In this document: positions 42,425-50,423 of the stretch, piece after piece
Layout of the letters: each line of letters opens with the position of its first letter
Numbering within the stretch: the first letter of the stretch is position 1
Notes under the pieces: generated by a model
The model's input: only the letters and a program-made list of their open reading frames with translations
Databases searched by the model: none
What the model was told of the DNA's origin: nothing
Program-made: the position numbers and the translations under genes
Assembly (NCBI GenBank): GCA_024402495.1
Contig: JAKSTR010000004.1
Span: 1 to 64,000 of the forward strand
Source of the DNA: Treponemataceae bacterium
GTDB taxonomy: Bacteria; Spirochaetota; Spirochaetia; Treponematales; Treponemataceae
Length of the DNA stretch: 64,000 nt
Direction: 5' to 3'

Positions 42425-42718
42425 TTATGCAAAAGCAAAAGTTTGAATGCGCGCCAATTCTTTTTCCGCTTCAATTTCGGCAAGCGAAAGATCATAGTTT
42501 GACTGAAGATTCAGCCAAAACTCAGGACCTGTTCCGAAAAATTTGCCCAGCCGCAAAGCAGTATCGGCGGTTATTGCGCGGTTGCATTTTATAATTGCGT
42601 TTATCCGTGCCGGCGGAACAAGAATTTCGATTGCCAGCCGGTTCTGGCTGATATTCATAGGCTTTAAGAATTCTTCAAGAAGAATTTCGCCGGGTGTAAT
42701 TAAATTTTTTGTCCTCAT
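42425..42718 (-). CDS. higA: HigA-family antitoxin
   Basis: 97 residues with an XRE-type helix-turn-helix (NISQNRLAIEILVPPARINAII) and the HigA tail TADTALRLGKFFGTGPEFWLNLQSNYDL, written here in parts. It neutralises HigB and represses the operon. ATG 42718 is preceded by GAAGGG and is preferred to the TTG at 42733. It follows higB with no gap, the usual toxin-first order of higBA. Confidence 0.93.
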   Translation of the reverse strand: MRTKNLITPGEILLEEFLKPMNISQNRLAIEILVPPARINAIIKCNRAITADTALRLGKFFGTGPEFWLNLQSNYDLSLAEIEAEKELARIQTFAFA

Positions 42719-42729
42719 ATCTGCCCTTC

Positions 42730-43008
42730 TCAATGATAATCTACAATTTCAACATCAAACGCATCCGTTCCAGCCCAGCTAAAACAGATTCTCCACTGGT
42801 CATTTATCCGAATACTGTACTGTCCTTCCCTGTCGCCTTTCAAAAGTTCCAGATGATTTGCAGGCGGTATTCGCAGAACGTCAACTTTTACCGCAGCATG
42901 AATCATGTCAAGTTTTCGGAGTGCAACACGTTCAATTGCTTTAAATCTGCGGTTTTCGCCGGTTTCATAAAGTTCTTCGGTGTCCTTGCACTTAAACGAT
43001 TTAATCAT
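42730..43008 (-). CDS. higB: HigB-family (RelE-fold) toxin
   Basis: 92 residues, ribosome-dependent mRNA interferase family. The second half is typical: KVDVLRIPPANHLELLKGD, GQYSIRINDQWRICF, VEIVDYH. Translation starts at ATG 43008, six bases after a TATAAT box and without a Shine-Dalgarno site. Confidence 0.93.
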   Translation of the reverse strand: MIKSFKCKDTEELYETGENRRFKAIERVALRKLDMIHAAVKVDVLRIPPANHLELLKGDREGQYSIRINDQWRICFSWAGTDAFDVEIVDYH

Positions 43009-43014
43009 GAATAT

Positions 43015-43050
43015 ATTATATTTCTTTTTGAATATTACGCAACACGTAAT
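43015..43050 (-). promoter_or_regulatory. higBA promoter and probable operator
   Basis: On the minus strand TATAAT lies at 43020-43015, with TTGCGT at 43042-43037 (16-bp spacing). The inverted repeat ATTACG-N5-CGTAAT (43034-43050) covers the -35 box and is a likely HigA binding site. The start codon follows the -10 box by six bases. Confidence 0.55.
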
Positions 43051-43118
43051 ACGTTTTGCAAAATAAAAATTGAAAATTTACAATGACCCGGATACGGGGT
43101 AAAAAATCACCGTGCTGA

Positions 43119-43168
43119 ATTGAAAATGCGTTTTCAATATTGAAAACCAAAACCGCGCCATATATAAT
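43119..43168 (+). promoter_or_regulatory. Promoter and palindrome before the MATE gene
   Basis: TTGAAA (43140-43145) and TATAAT (43163-43168) are 17 bp apart. The perfect palindrome ATTGAAAA-N4-TTTTCAAT (43119-43138) abuts the -35 box and could be an operator. Confidence 0.6.
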
Positions 43169-43255
43169 GAAATCTCTAAAATTGTAATTTTTAGAAAAAT
43201 CTAAAAGAACGCGATGTCCTGATTCTTGCAATTTCAAGAATTAAAACTCGCCGGA

Positions 43256-44611
43256 ATGCATAATCACAGAACAATGAAAGACAAAGAATTTTCTTCCAAA
43301 TTATTAAAAACGGCTATGCCGATTACTTTGCAGAACCTCATGCTTGCGCTGGTTGCAGTTTCGGATTCGCTTATGCTGGGCAACTTGCAGCAGAATTTTA
43401 TGGCGGCTGTAACGCTGGCAACGCAAATTCAGTTTGTGCAGAATATGTTTTTAATGGCAACGGTAGAAAGCTCTGCCATTTTGGGCGCACAGTACTGGGG
43501 CAAAGGCGACAAGCAGTCGCTGAACAGTGTTTTTTGCATTACTTTCAAGCTTTGCGCCGTAATCGGGCTGGTTGCTTTTGCCGGCTGCGTGTTTTTTCCG
43601 CGCACGCTTATGCGCATTTTTACAAACGAAGACGTTTTAATAGAAATCGGAATTGAATACTTAAAGATTGCCGGCTGGTCTTATCTGCTTACGGGCTTTT
43701 CGCAAAGCTACCTTGCAATTATGAAAGTTACCAGCCACCCGAATACTACGGCAAAAATCAGTTCGTTTGCGGTAGTGCTTAACATTGTGCTTAACGGCGT
43801 GTTTATTTTCGGTTTGTTTGGCGCACCGGCGATGGGCGTAAAAGGCGCGGCTTTGGCAACTTTAATTGCCCGCATTGCAGAACTTTGCCTTTCGGTTGGG
43901 GTTTCTTACAGAAAAACTTACATTCACATTCACTTTGCGCAAATTTTTAAGCGTCAGAAAGAACTTTTGAACGATTTCTTAAAATGCTGGCTGCCGCTTT
44001 TGGGCGCATCGCTGCTGTGGGGAATTGGATTTACTTCTTATACCGCCTTTATGGGGCATTTGGGTACAGACGCCGCAGCTGCAAACTCTATCTGCGCCAT
44101 TGTGCGCGACTTAATCTGCTGCCTTTGCAACGGGCTGGCAAACGGCGGCGGCATTATTGTGGGGCACGAGCTTGGCGCAGGCAATCTGGACAAAGGCAAA
44201 GAATACGGCGACAGGTTATTCTGGCTAAGCTTTATTTGCGGCGGAATTTCCTGTGCGTTAATGTTTGCATTTACCCCCATTTCGCTGAAATTCATTCAGC
44301 TTACCAGCGGCGCAACCCGTTTGCTTTACCAGATGATGATTGTAATGGCGGTTTACATGATAGGAAGGGCGGTCAATTCGGTTTTGATAAACGGCATTTT
44401 TGCAGCCGGCGGCGACACCCTTTTTGATATGTACAGCCTTTTTGTCTGCATGTGGTGTCTTGCAGTTCCACTCGCCGCCCTGGGCACTTTCCTTTTCAAA
44501 TGGCCGGCGGTAATTGTTTACGCCTGCACCTGCCTTGACGAAGTTGGAAAAATTCCGTGGGTTGTCGTTCACTATAAAAAATACAAGTGGGTAAAAGACT
44601 TAACCCGCTGA
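43256..44611 (+). CDS. MATE-family multidrug/sodium antiporter
   Basis: About 451 residues and twelve membrane helices. Exports cationic compounds in exchange for ions. The N-terminus MKDKEFSSKLLKTAMPITLQN and later SDSLMLGNL, NGLANGGGIIVGHELGAG fit the family. The start is uncertain: ATG 43256 or 43274, neither with a clear ribosome-binding site. A strong promoter lies at 43140-43168. Eighteen bp separate it from the HAD gene. Confidence 0.9.
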   Translation: MHNHRTMKDKEFSSKLLKTAMPITLQNLMLALVAVSDSLMLGNLQQNFMAAVTLATQIQFVQNMFLMATVESSAILGAQYWGKGDKQSLNSVFCITFKLCAVIGLVAFAGCVFFPRTLMRIFTNEDVLIEIGIEYLKIAGWSYLLTGFSQSYLAIMKVTSHPNTTAKISSFAVVLNIVLNGVFIFGLFGAPAMGVKGAALATLIARIAELCLSVGVSYRKTYIHIHFAQIFKRQKELLNDFLKCWLPLLGASLLWGIGFTSYTAFMGHLGTDAAAANSICAIVRDLICCLCNGLANGGGIIVGHELGAGNLDKGKEYGDRLFWLSFICGGISCALMFAFTPISLKFIQLTSGATRLLYQMMIVMAVYMIGRAVNSVLINGIFAAGGDTLFDMYSLFVCMWCLAVPLAALGTFLFKWPAVIVYACTCLDEVGKIPWVVVHYKKYKWVKDLTR

Positions 44612-44629
44612 CAAATATAAGGAAAACCG

Positions 44630-45286
44630 ATGATTAAAGCTTTTGTTTTTGATATGGACGGCGTGCTTCTGGATACGGAAAGCGTTTGCGACCGAACCTG
44701 GGTTATGGCGGCAAAAGATTTTGGCTTAAAGCCGGAAGATGGAATGCGGATTATTGACCTTTGCCGCGGCACGAATAAAAAAACTACAAAAGAAATTATC
44801 CTGCGCGAACTTGGCAGCGATTTTGACGTTGATTTGTACTTGCAGACAACTTCCAGATATTTTAAGCAGATTGAAGCCGCAGAAGGCATCGGGCTGAAAC
44901 CATACGCCAAAGAATGTCTTTTGTGGCTTAAACAGAAAGGGTTAAGGCTTGCGCTGGCTTCTTCTACCCGGCAGGCGGTTGTTGAAAACGAATTGAAAAA
45001 TGCCGGGCTTTTTGATTTTTTTGAATTCTGCATCTGCGGCGATATGGTTACAAACAGCAAGCCTGATCCGGAAATTTATGCAGGCGCGGTAAAAAAACTT
45101 GGTCTTCAGCCCGGCGAATGCGTTGCAGTAGAAGACAGCCACAACGGTCTGGTAAGTGCAAAAACCGCAGGGCTTGTTACCATTATGGTACCAGACCGCG
45201 CCGCCCCAACCGAAGAAACCCGTAAAGTTACCGATTACATTTTTAATTCACTTGCAGAAATAGAGAAATTTGAGAATTTTTTTTGA
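44630..45286 (+). CDS. HAD-superfamily hydrolase, beta-phosphoglucomutase-like
   Basis: 218 residues. Motif I FDMDGVLLDTES, motif II LASSTRQ, motif III SKPDPEIY and motif IV VEDSHNG are all present, with a helical cap between motifs I and II. Acts on a small phosphorylated metabolite, either as a phosphatase or a phosphomutase. Substrate unknown. Preceded by AAGGAAAA and coupled in transcription with the MATE gene. Confidence 0.92.
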   Translation: MIKAFVFDMDGVLLDTESVCDRTWVMAAKDFGLKPEDGMRIIDLCRGTNKKTTKEIILRELGSDFDVDLYLQTTSRYFKQIEAAEGIGLKPYAKECLLWLKQKGLRLALASSTRQAVVENELKNAGLFDFFEFCICGDMVTNSKPDPEIYAGAVKKLGLQPGECVAVEDSHNGLVSAKTAGLVTIMVPDRAAPTEETRKVTDYIFNSLAEIEKFENFF

Positions 45287-45290
45287 AAAA

Positions 45291-45321
45291 TTAACAAAAT
45301 TAGAAATATTTGTGATATACT
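45291..45321 (+). promoter_or_regulatory. Possible promoter of the HD-GYP gene
   Basis: TTAACA (45291-45296) and TATACT (45316-45321), 19 bp apart, 21 bp before ATG 45343. Confidence 0.4.
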
Positions 45322-45342
45322 TTTTATGTTTTTCGTGAATTT

Positions 45343-46719
45343 ATGAAAGAGATAAAAACTAAAGAAATTGCAATTTTTATTTTTCTGATGCTTGTGCTAA
45401 TTGTGCTGGTTTTTGCAGGTATTTTTCACAGCAACAGAAACTTTAACAAGATAAAGCGCACAGTTGAACTTTCAAAATTAAATAATTTTTCACATTGCAG
45501 TGTAACGGTAAAACCTCGCGGCGGCGAAGGCGACAGCTGGGTGCGCACAATTGAAATTGCAGACCAGAACGGCAACGTTACAGAAAAAGAATTTGTCGGC
45601 GTAACCTACGATGCAAAAGTTTCCAATTTAACAGAATACGATTTTTACGACTGGTCGCTTAAGATGAAGGTTGATGATTACATTCTTCTGAATACCGCAT
45701 GGTGCGGCGATATGGAAATCAGCCAGAAAGATGACAAAAACGGCTACAAATCTCAGTCACTCGATTTACGAAACCCTTTAAGAAGCCGCCTTATTATAAA
45801 ATATCAGGTTTTTGGTGGCGATTTGTTCATTCCGCTGCAAAAAGACGACACTTTTACTTACCAGCCATACGTTCCGTATAAGGAAAACCAAATTTTGCCG
45901 TCGCAAGATCCGGAAAAGCCCAATTCGGTTAGTTTTGGCTTTATTATTTACGTTCCGTTTGAACAGAAAGACAATCTGCCAGATTTTTCCCAAAGCACGC
46001 TTACCTACCGCCTGCGGAAACCTTTTGAGCAGGAAAAGTTTATTTTGTATCTGCGCATTTCCCTTTTGCTGTGGCTGTGCTGTGCTATTGCGTTTGTTTT
46101 TTCGGAATGGCGAATGCATGCTTTGTACGAAGCCAAAAAGCACGACGACCGCATTATTGACCAGGTTATGAATACTTTTATCGGTTTTATCGATGCAAAA
46201 GACCCGAATACCAACGGTCATTCGCTTCGCGTGGCAAAATATTCCCAGCAAATTGCAGAAAAATTGAAATATTCGCCGGAAGAAGCTAAACGGCTTTATT
46301 ATATCGGCTTAATGCACGACTGCGGAAAAATTGGTGTACCCGAAAATATTCTGCGCAAACCGGCAAAGCTGGACAATGAAGAGTTTGAAATAATCAAGCA
46401 GCACACTTTGGTCGGTTCCGAAATTTTGCAGAACTTTACCGAAATTAACAATATTGGTCGCGGTGCGCTGTGCCACCACGAGCGCTACGACGGTAAAGGC
46501 TATCCGCAGGGGCTTGAAGGCGAGCGTATCCCGATTGAAGGGCGAATTATCTGCATCGCCGACGCTTTTGACGCGATGAATTCTAACCGCTGTTACCGCG
46601 ACAAGCTGCCAAAAGATTACATTATAAATCAGCTAGAACAGAACCGCGGCAAGCAGTTTGACCCGAAACTTACAGATATTTTTATTGAAATGATAAAAGA
46701 CGGCACGATTGACTGCTGA
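45343..46719 (+). CDS. Membrane HD-GYP cyclic-di-GMP phosphodiesterase
   Basis: 458 residues. Helices at about 10-28 and 236-258 frame an external domain of roughly 200 residues of unknown ligand. The cytoplasmic HD-GYP domain starts near residue 285: HSLRVAKYSQQIAEKL, LMHDCGKIGVPENIL, HTLVGSEIL and HHERYDGKGYPQGL. All metal and GYP residues are present, so activity on c-di-GMP is likely. No strong ribosome-binding site is visible before ATG 45343. Confidence 0.92.
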   Translation: MKEIKTKEIAIFIFLMLVLIVLVFAGIFHSNRNFNKIKRTVELSKLNNFSHCSVTVKPRGGEGDSWVRTIEIADQNGNVTEKEFVGVTYDAKVSNLTEYDFYDWSLKMKVDDYILLNTAWCGDMEISQKDDKNGYKSQSLDLRNPLRSRLIIKYQVFGGDLFIPLQKDDTFTYQPYVPYKENQILPSQDPEKPNSVSFGFIIYVPFEQKDNLPDFSQSTLTYRLRKPFEQEKFILYLRISLLLWLCCAIAFVFSEWRMHALYEAKKHDDRIIDQVMNTFIGFIDAKDPNTNGHSLRVAKYSQQIAEKLKYSPEEAKRLYYIGLMHDCGKIGVPENILRKPAKLDNEEFEIIKQHTLVGSEILQNFTEINNIGRGALCHHERYDGKGYPQGLEGERIPIEGRIICIADAFDAMNSNRCYRDKLPKDYIINQLEQNRGKQFDPKLTDIFIEMIKDGTIDC

Positions 46720-46853
46720 CTTGCTGATTGTTGCCGCGAAGCCTTTGCATTGCGGTACGCGGCAGAACGGTAACACGATGAAAACGTGCACATTTCCTGC
46801 GTCCGCATTTTAATCCGGCAGCGTAAATCAACAACCTCACCGCAAAAAAAACG

Positions 46854-46885
46854 AAAAGCACTTTACATTCGTAAAGTGCTTTTTT
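46854..46885. terminator. Bidirectional terminator between the HD-GYP gene and lepA
   Basis: AAAAGCACTTTAC (46854-46866) pairs with GTAAAGTGCTTTT (46871-46883) around an ATTC loop. A and T runs flank both sides. The rest of 46720-46922 has no gene. Confidence 0.9.
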
Positions 46886-46922
46886 GTCGCTGCAAACAGT
46901 TTTCTTTCAGCCTGCAAAATTT

Positions 46923-48728
46923 TTAATTTTCATCTTTTGTTTTAAGAACAGCCAGAAATGCGCTCTGCGGCAATTCAACATCGCCAATCATCTTCATGCG
47001 CTTTTTACCTTCTTTCTGTTTTTCCAGTAATTTGCGTTTACGGGTAATATCGCCGCCGTAACATTTTGCCAAAACGTCCTTGCGCACAGGGTTAACGGTT
47101 TCGCGGGCAATAATCTGGCTGCCAATCGCCCCCTGAATTGCAATTTTGAACTGCTGGCGGCTGATTTCTTCTTTCAGCATTTCGCAAACGTGGCGGGCGC
47201 GTTCGTAAGCGTTGCCTTTATAGCTAAGCTGCGAAAGTGCATCAACAGGTTTGCCGTTAATCAGAATATCAATTTTTACCAGCTCAGTCGGGCGGTAACC
47301 AATAATATCGTAATCAAAAGAAGCATAGCCGCGGCTGTAGCTTTTCAAACGGTCGTAAAAATCAAACAAAACTTCGCTAAGCGGCATTTCGTAAGTTAAT
47401 TCTACGCGCTTTTCGTCAAGATACTGCATGTTTGTCTGGGTGCCGCGCTTTTCGGTACAAAGCGAAATTAAGCTGCCCAAATACGTTGCAGGCGAAATTA
47501 TAGAAGCCTTGATGTAAGGTTCCTGTGCCGAATCAATGCGGCTCTGTTCAGGATAATCCGCCGGATTATCAACAAATTTTTCTTCGCCGTTAGAAAGTTT
47601 TACGCTGTAACGAACTGAAGGCGCAGTAAAAATAACAGCCTGATTAAAATCGCGTTCAAGGCGCTCCTGCACAACTTCAAGATGAAGAAGCCCCAAAAAG
47701 CCGCATCTAAAACCGTGACCCAGCGCAATGGAAGAGTCTTTTTCAAAAGTCAAACTGGCATCGTTCAACTTTAATTTTTCCATGCTGTCGCGCAGTTCGT
47801 CATAATCGTTAGAATCAATTGGATAAATTGAAGAAAAAACAACCGGCTTTACTTCTTTAAAACCGTCAAGCGGTTCTTCTGCCGGATTTTCGGCATCGGT
47901 AACAGTATCGCCTACCCTGACATCCGAAACAGTTTTTACACCGGCGATAAAATAACCTACAGCACCTGCGCCAATTTCGCCGGTTTCTTCAAGTTTCAGC
48001 TTAAAAATACCGCAGTTTTCAATTTTATATTCAGAACCGCTGCTCATAAAACGGATTGTCTGACCGTTTTTAAGCGAGCCTGAAAAAATACGCACGTGAA
48101 CGACAACACCGCGATAAGGGTCGTAGTGGCAGTCAAAAATCAAGGCTTTGGTTTTACCGGAATCATCTGTGGTTGGCGGCGGTACGCGCGTAACAATCGC
48201 TTCCAGAAGTTCATCAATACCAGTACCCTGCTTTGCAGAAACAAGAACCGCAGTTTCCGGGTCAAGACCCAAATCGTGGTCAATCTGGTGCTTTACAGCC
48301 GGAATATCGGCAGCAGGAAGGTCTATTTTGTTGATGACCGGCAAAATTTCCAAATCATGTTCCAGTGCAAGATACATATTTGAAAGTGTCTGCGATTCAA
48401 TTCCCTGCGCAGCATCAATTAAAAGCAGCGCGCCTTCGCACGAAGCAATTGCGCGCGATACTTCGTAAGAAAAGTCTACGTGACCTGGCGTATCAACAAA
48501 GTTCAATTCGTAAGTTTCGCTATTTTTAGCGGTATAAGGAATTGTTACCGCCTGACTTTTTATGGTAATTCCGCGCTCGCGTTCAATATCCATATTGTCA
48601 AGAATCTGGTTTTGAAACTGGCGGTCGTCAATAATTCGGGCTTTTTGAATAAGTCGATCTGCTAAAGTCGACTTTCCGTGGTCAATATGAGCTACGATGC
48701 AAAAGTTTCTTATATGTTGCAAGTCCAT
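46923..48728 (-). CDS. lepA: Elongation factor 4 (LepA) GTPase
   Basis: 601 residues, the usual length. G1 AHIDHGKST, switch ERGITIKSQAV, DTPGHVDF, NKIDLPAA and the LepA C-terminal domain (GYASFDYDIIGYRPTELVK, CYGGDITRKRKLLEKQK) are intact. It binds ribosomes and affects elongation or assembly under stress. It begins 12 bp after the htrA-like gene and is probably the last gene of that operon. Confidence 0.97.
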   Translation of the reverse strand: MDLQHIRNFCIVAHIDHGKSTLADRLIQKARIIDDRQFQNQILDNMDIERERGITIKSQAVTIPYTAKNSETYELNFVDTPGHVDFSYEVSRAIASCEGALLLIDAAQGIESQTLSNMYLALEHDLEILPVINKIDLPAADIPAVKHQIDHDLGLDPETAVLVSAKQGTGIDELLEAIVTRVPPPTTDDSGKTKALIFDCHYDPYRGVVVHVRIFSGSLKNGQTIRFMSSGSEYKIENCGIFKLKLEETGEIGAGAVGYFIAGVKTVSDVRVGDTVTDAENPAEEPLDGFKEVKPVVFSSIYPIDSNDYDELRDSMEKLKLNDASLTFEKDSSIALGHGFRCGFLGLLHLEVVQERLERDFNQAVIFTAPSVRYSVKLSNGEEKFVDNPADYPEQSRIDSAQEPYIKASIISPATYLGSLISLCTEKRGTQTNMQYLDEKRVELTYEMPLSEVLFDFYDRLKSYSRGYASFDYDIIGYRPTELVKIDILINGKPVDALSQLSYKGNAYERARHVCEMLKEEISRQQFKIAIQGAIGSQIIARETVNPVRKDVLAKCYGGDITRKRKLLEKQKEGKKRMKMIGDVELPQSAFLAVLKTKDEN

Positions 48729-48740
48729 TTTTAAATACTA

Positions 48741-50423
48741 TTAAAAATAATAGGGACTGTCTAGACTATTTGCGAGGGAAATAAAAATATCAACATAACC
48801 ATTTTTGCGTTTTTTTGCATAAACTTCGGTTAAAATTGCATCTTTATCATCATTCACGCGTATTCTGCTAAACTCAATCTTGTCGTTTTCACTAAAACCG
48901 GCTTCGTCGGCAACGGTATTAGGCAGAACTTTTGTAACAACATATTCTTTTTTGTGAATTGAATCTTTTGTAAGAAACAGCTGCATGCCAAAAATTGGCA
49001 GAAAATAATTTGCCACACTGTCGCGCTGGTAAATTTCATAACCGGGGTTTTCCGGGCGAACCATTGTATAAACGGCTGCCGTTTTTTGCACGCCGTCGCG
49101 TTCGTATTCAATTGTAATAATTGAAGAAGGCTGCTTGTAAAGAAGAACATTCTGCAGCTGTTCAATCGTGGTAAATTTTTTGCCGCCAATCGATTTTATA
49201 ATATCGCCGGCTTTTAACCCGCTTTTAGCCGCAGGACTACCCGGCATAACATAAAAAAGCTCTACGCCATAAGGCAAAAACGCATCATCGCGATAATTGC
49301 GCCCATAAGCGCCTATCCAGCTGTGTTCAATTTTTCCGCCAGCATAAAGCCGCGGCAGAATTGTCTTTAAATATTCTACCGGTATGCCAAAATTCAAGCC
49401 TTCGTACTGCAAAATACCTGCAAAAACCACCGCCTGTACCGAACCGTTTTCGGCTAGAACAGGACCGCCGCTGTTTCCGCTGTTAATGGCGGCATCAATT
49501 TGCATGACTGTTGCGGTGGAAAGCAGTTTACGTTCCGGGTTGGAAACAATACCCGATGTAATTGTGCGTTCAAGTCCGATAGGCGAACCGATTGCGTATA
49601 TTTTGTCACCAATTTCAAGGTCTTCTGATGTGCCGAGGGGAAAAACATGAGGCGGCGGAACCGGCGTGCGCAAAAGTGCCAAATCCAAATCTTTGTCGTA
49701 GGCTACAACTTTTGCCGGAATACGCTCGTCCGGGTCGTCTGCAAGGGTAATATAAAGACGGGCGTAGCCTTCGTATTTTGGGTCTACCATGTTTTCAATT
49801 ACGTGGTGGTTTGTAACAAGATAACCGCGGCTGTCTATAAAAAAGCCGGAACCAAGCACACGGTTTGCATAGCCGGTGCCGCCTTCAATTTTTAAGCCCA
49901 AATCTACCCAAACGGTAACGGTGCCTTTTACCATTGTAGACATTTTAGGCGCTGTCTGCTGAGTTTTTGCGGTATATTCGGCGGCGGGTAAAGCTTTCTG
50001 CAGCAATTGTTCATAAGACCAGCCGGCTTGTACCGCGTTTTTTACGCCGCAAGATTCCAGCGATTCAAAATAACCCATAGCTTCCACCCATTTTGAATCG
50101 GTGCAAGCCTGATTGAACGCGGCGATTACTGCATTTTTCGTTTTTGTGTAAAGGGAAGAATATTCTTCTGTAGAAGGATTTGCCTCGTAAGCCAGTTTTG
50201 CCTGCCACATGGCTTCAACCGGCTTATCGGCTATCAGTTTTTCAATTGCGCCGGTTTCTAAAAACTGGCGCTGTTCTTCGGTATATTTGGGTACTTTTAC
50301 CGGCTGACTTTGATTTGTGGTATTTTTTTCGTTTTTTTCACTTGAACCGTTGGCAAAAACAAACTGAGTTTGACAGAAAATCATCAAACCGAACAAAAAT
50401 ACACAAATTTTAGTCTTATTCAT
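48741..50423 (-). CDS. Exported HtrA-like serine protease with PDZ domains
   Basis: 560 residues. Signal peptide with core VFLFGLMIFCQTQFVFA. Trypsin-like domain: His in TNHHVIEN near 205, Asp in DKDLDLALLR near 243, Ser in NSGNSGGPVL near 316. One clear PDZ domain (PGSPAAKSGLKAGDIIKSIGG) and a second PDZ-like segment (VLPNTVADEAGFSENDKIEF) follow. An N-terminal helical spacer precedes the protease. ATG 50423 has GGAGAAG upstream and overlaps the preceding gene by 8 bp. Likely envelope quality control. Confidence 0.92.
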   Translation of the reverse strand: MNKTKICVFLFGLMIFCQTQFVFANGSSEKNEKNTTNQSQPVKVPKYTEEQRQFLETGAIEKLIADKPVEAMWQAKLAYEANPSTEEYSSLYTKTKNAVIAAFNQACTDSKWVEAMGYFESLESCGVKNAVQAGWSYEQLLQKALPAAEYTAKTQQTAPKMSTMVKGTVTVWVDLGLKIEGGTGYANRVLGSGFFIDSRGYLVTNHHVIENMVDPKYEGYARLYITLADDPDERIPAKVVAYDKDLDLALLRTPVPPPHVFPLGTSEDLEIGDKIYAIGSPIGLERTITSGIVSNPERKLLSTATVMQIDAAINSGNSGGPVLAENGSVQAVVFAGILQYEGLNFGIPVEYLKTILPRLYAGGKIEHSWIGAYGRNYRDDAFLPYGVELFYVMPGSPAAKSGLKAGDIIKSIGGKKFTTIEQLQNVLLYKQPSSIITIEYERDGVQKTAAVYTMVRPENPGYEIYQRDSVANYFLPIFGMQLFLTKDSIHKKEYVVTKVLPNTVADEAGFSENDKIEFSRIRVNDDKDAILTEVYAKKRKNGYVDIFISLANSLDSPYYF

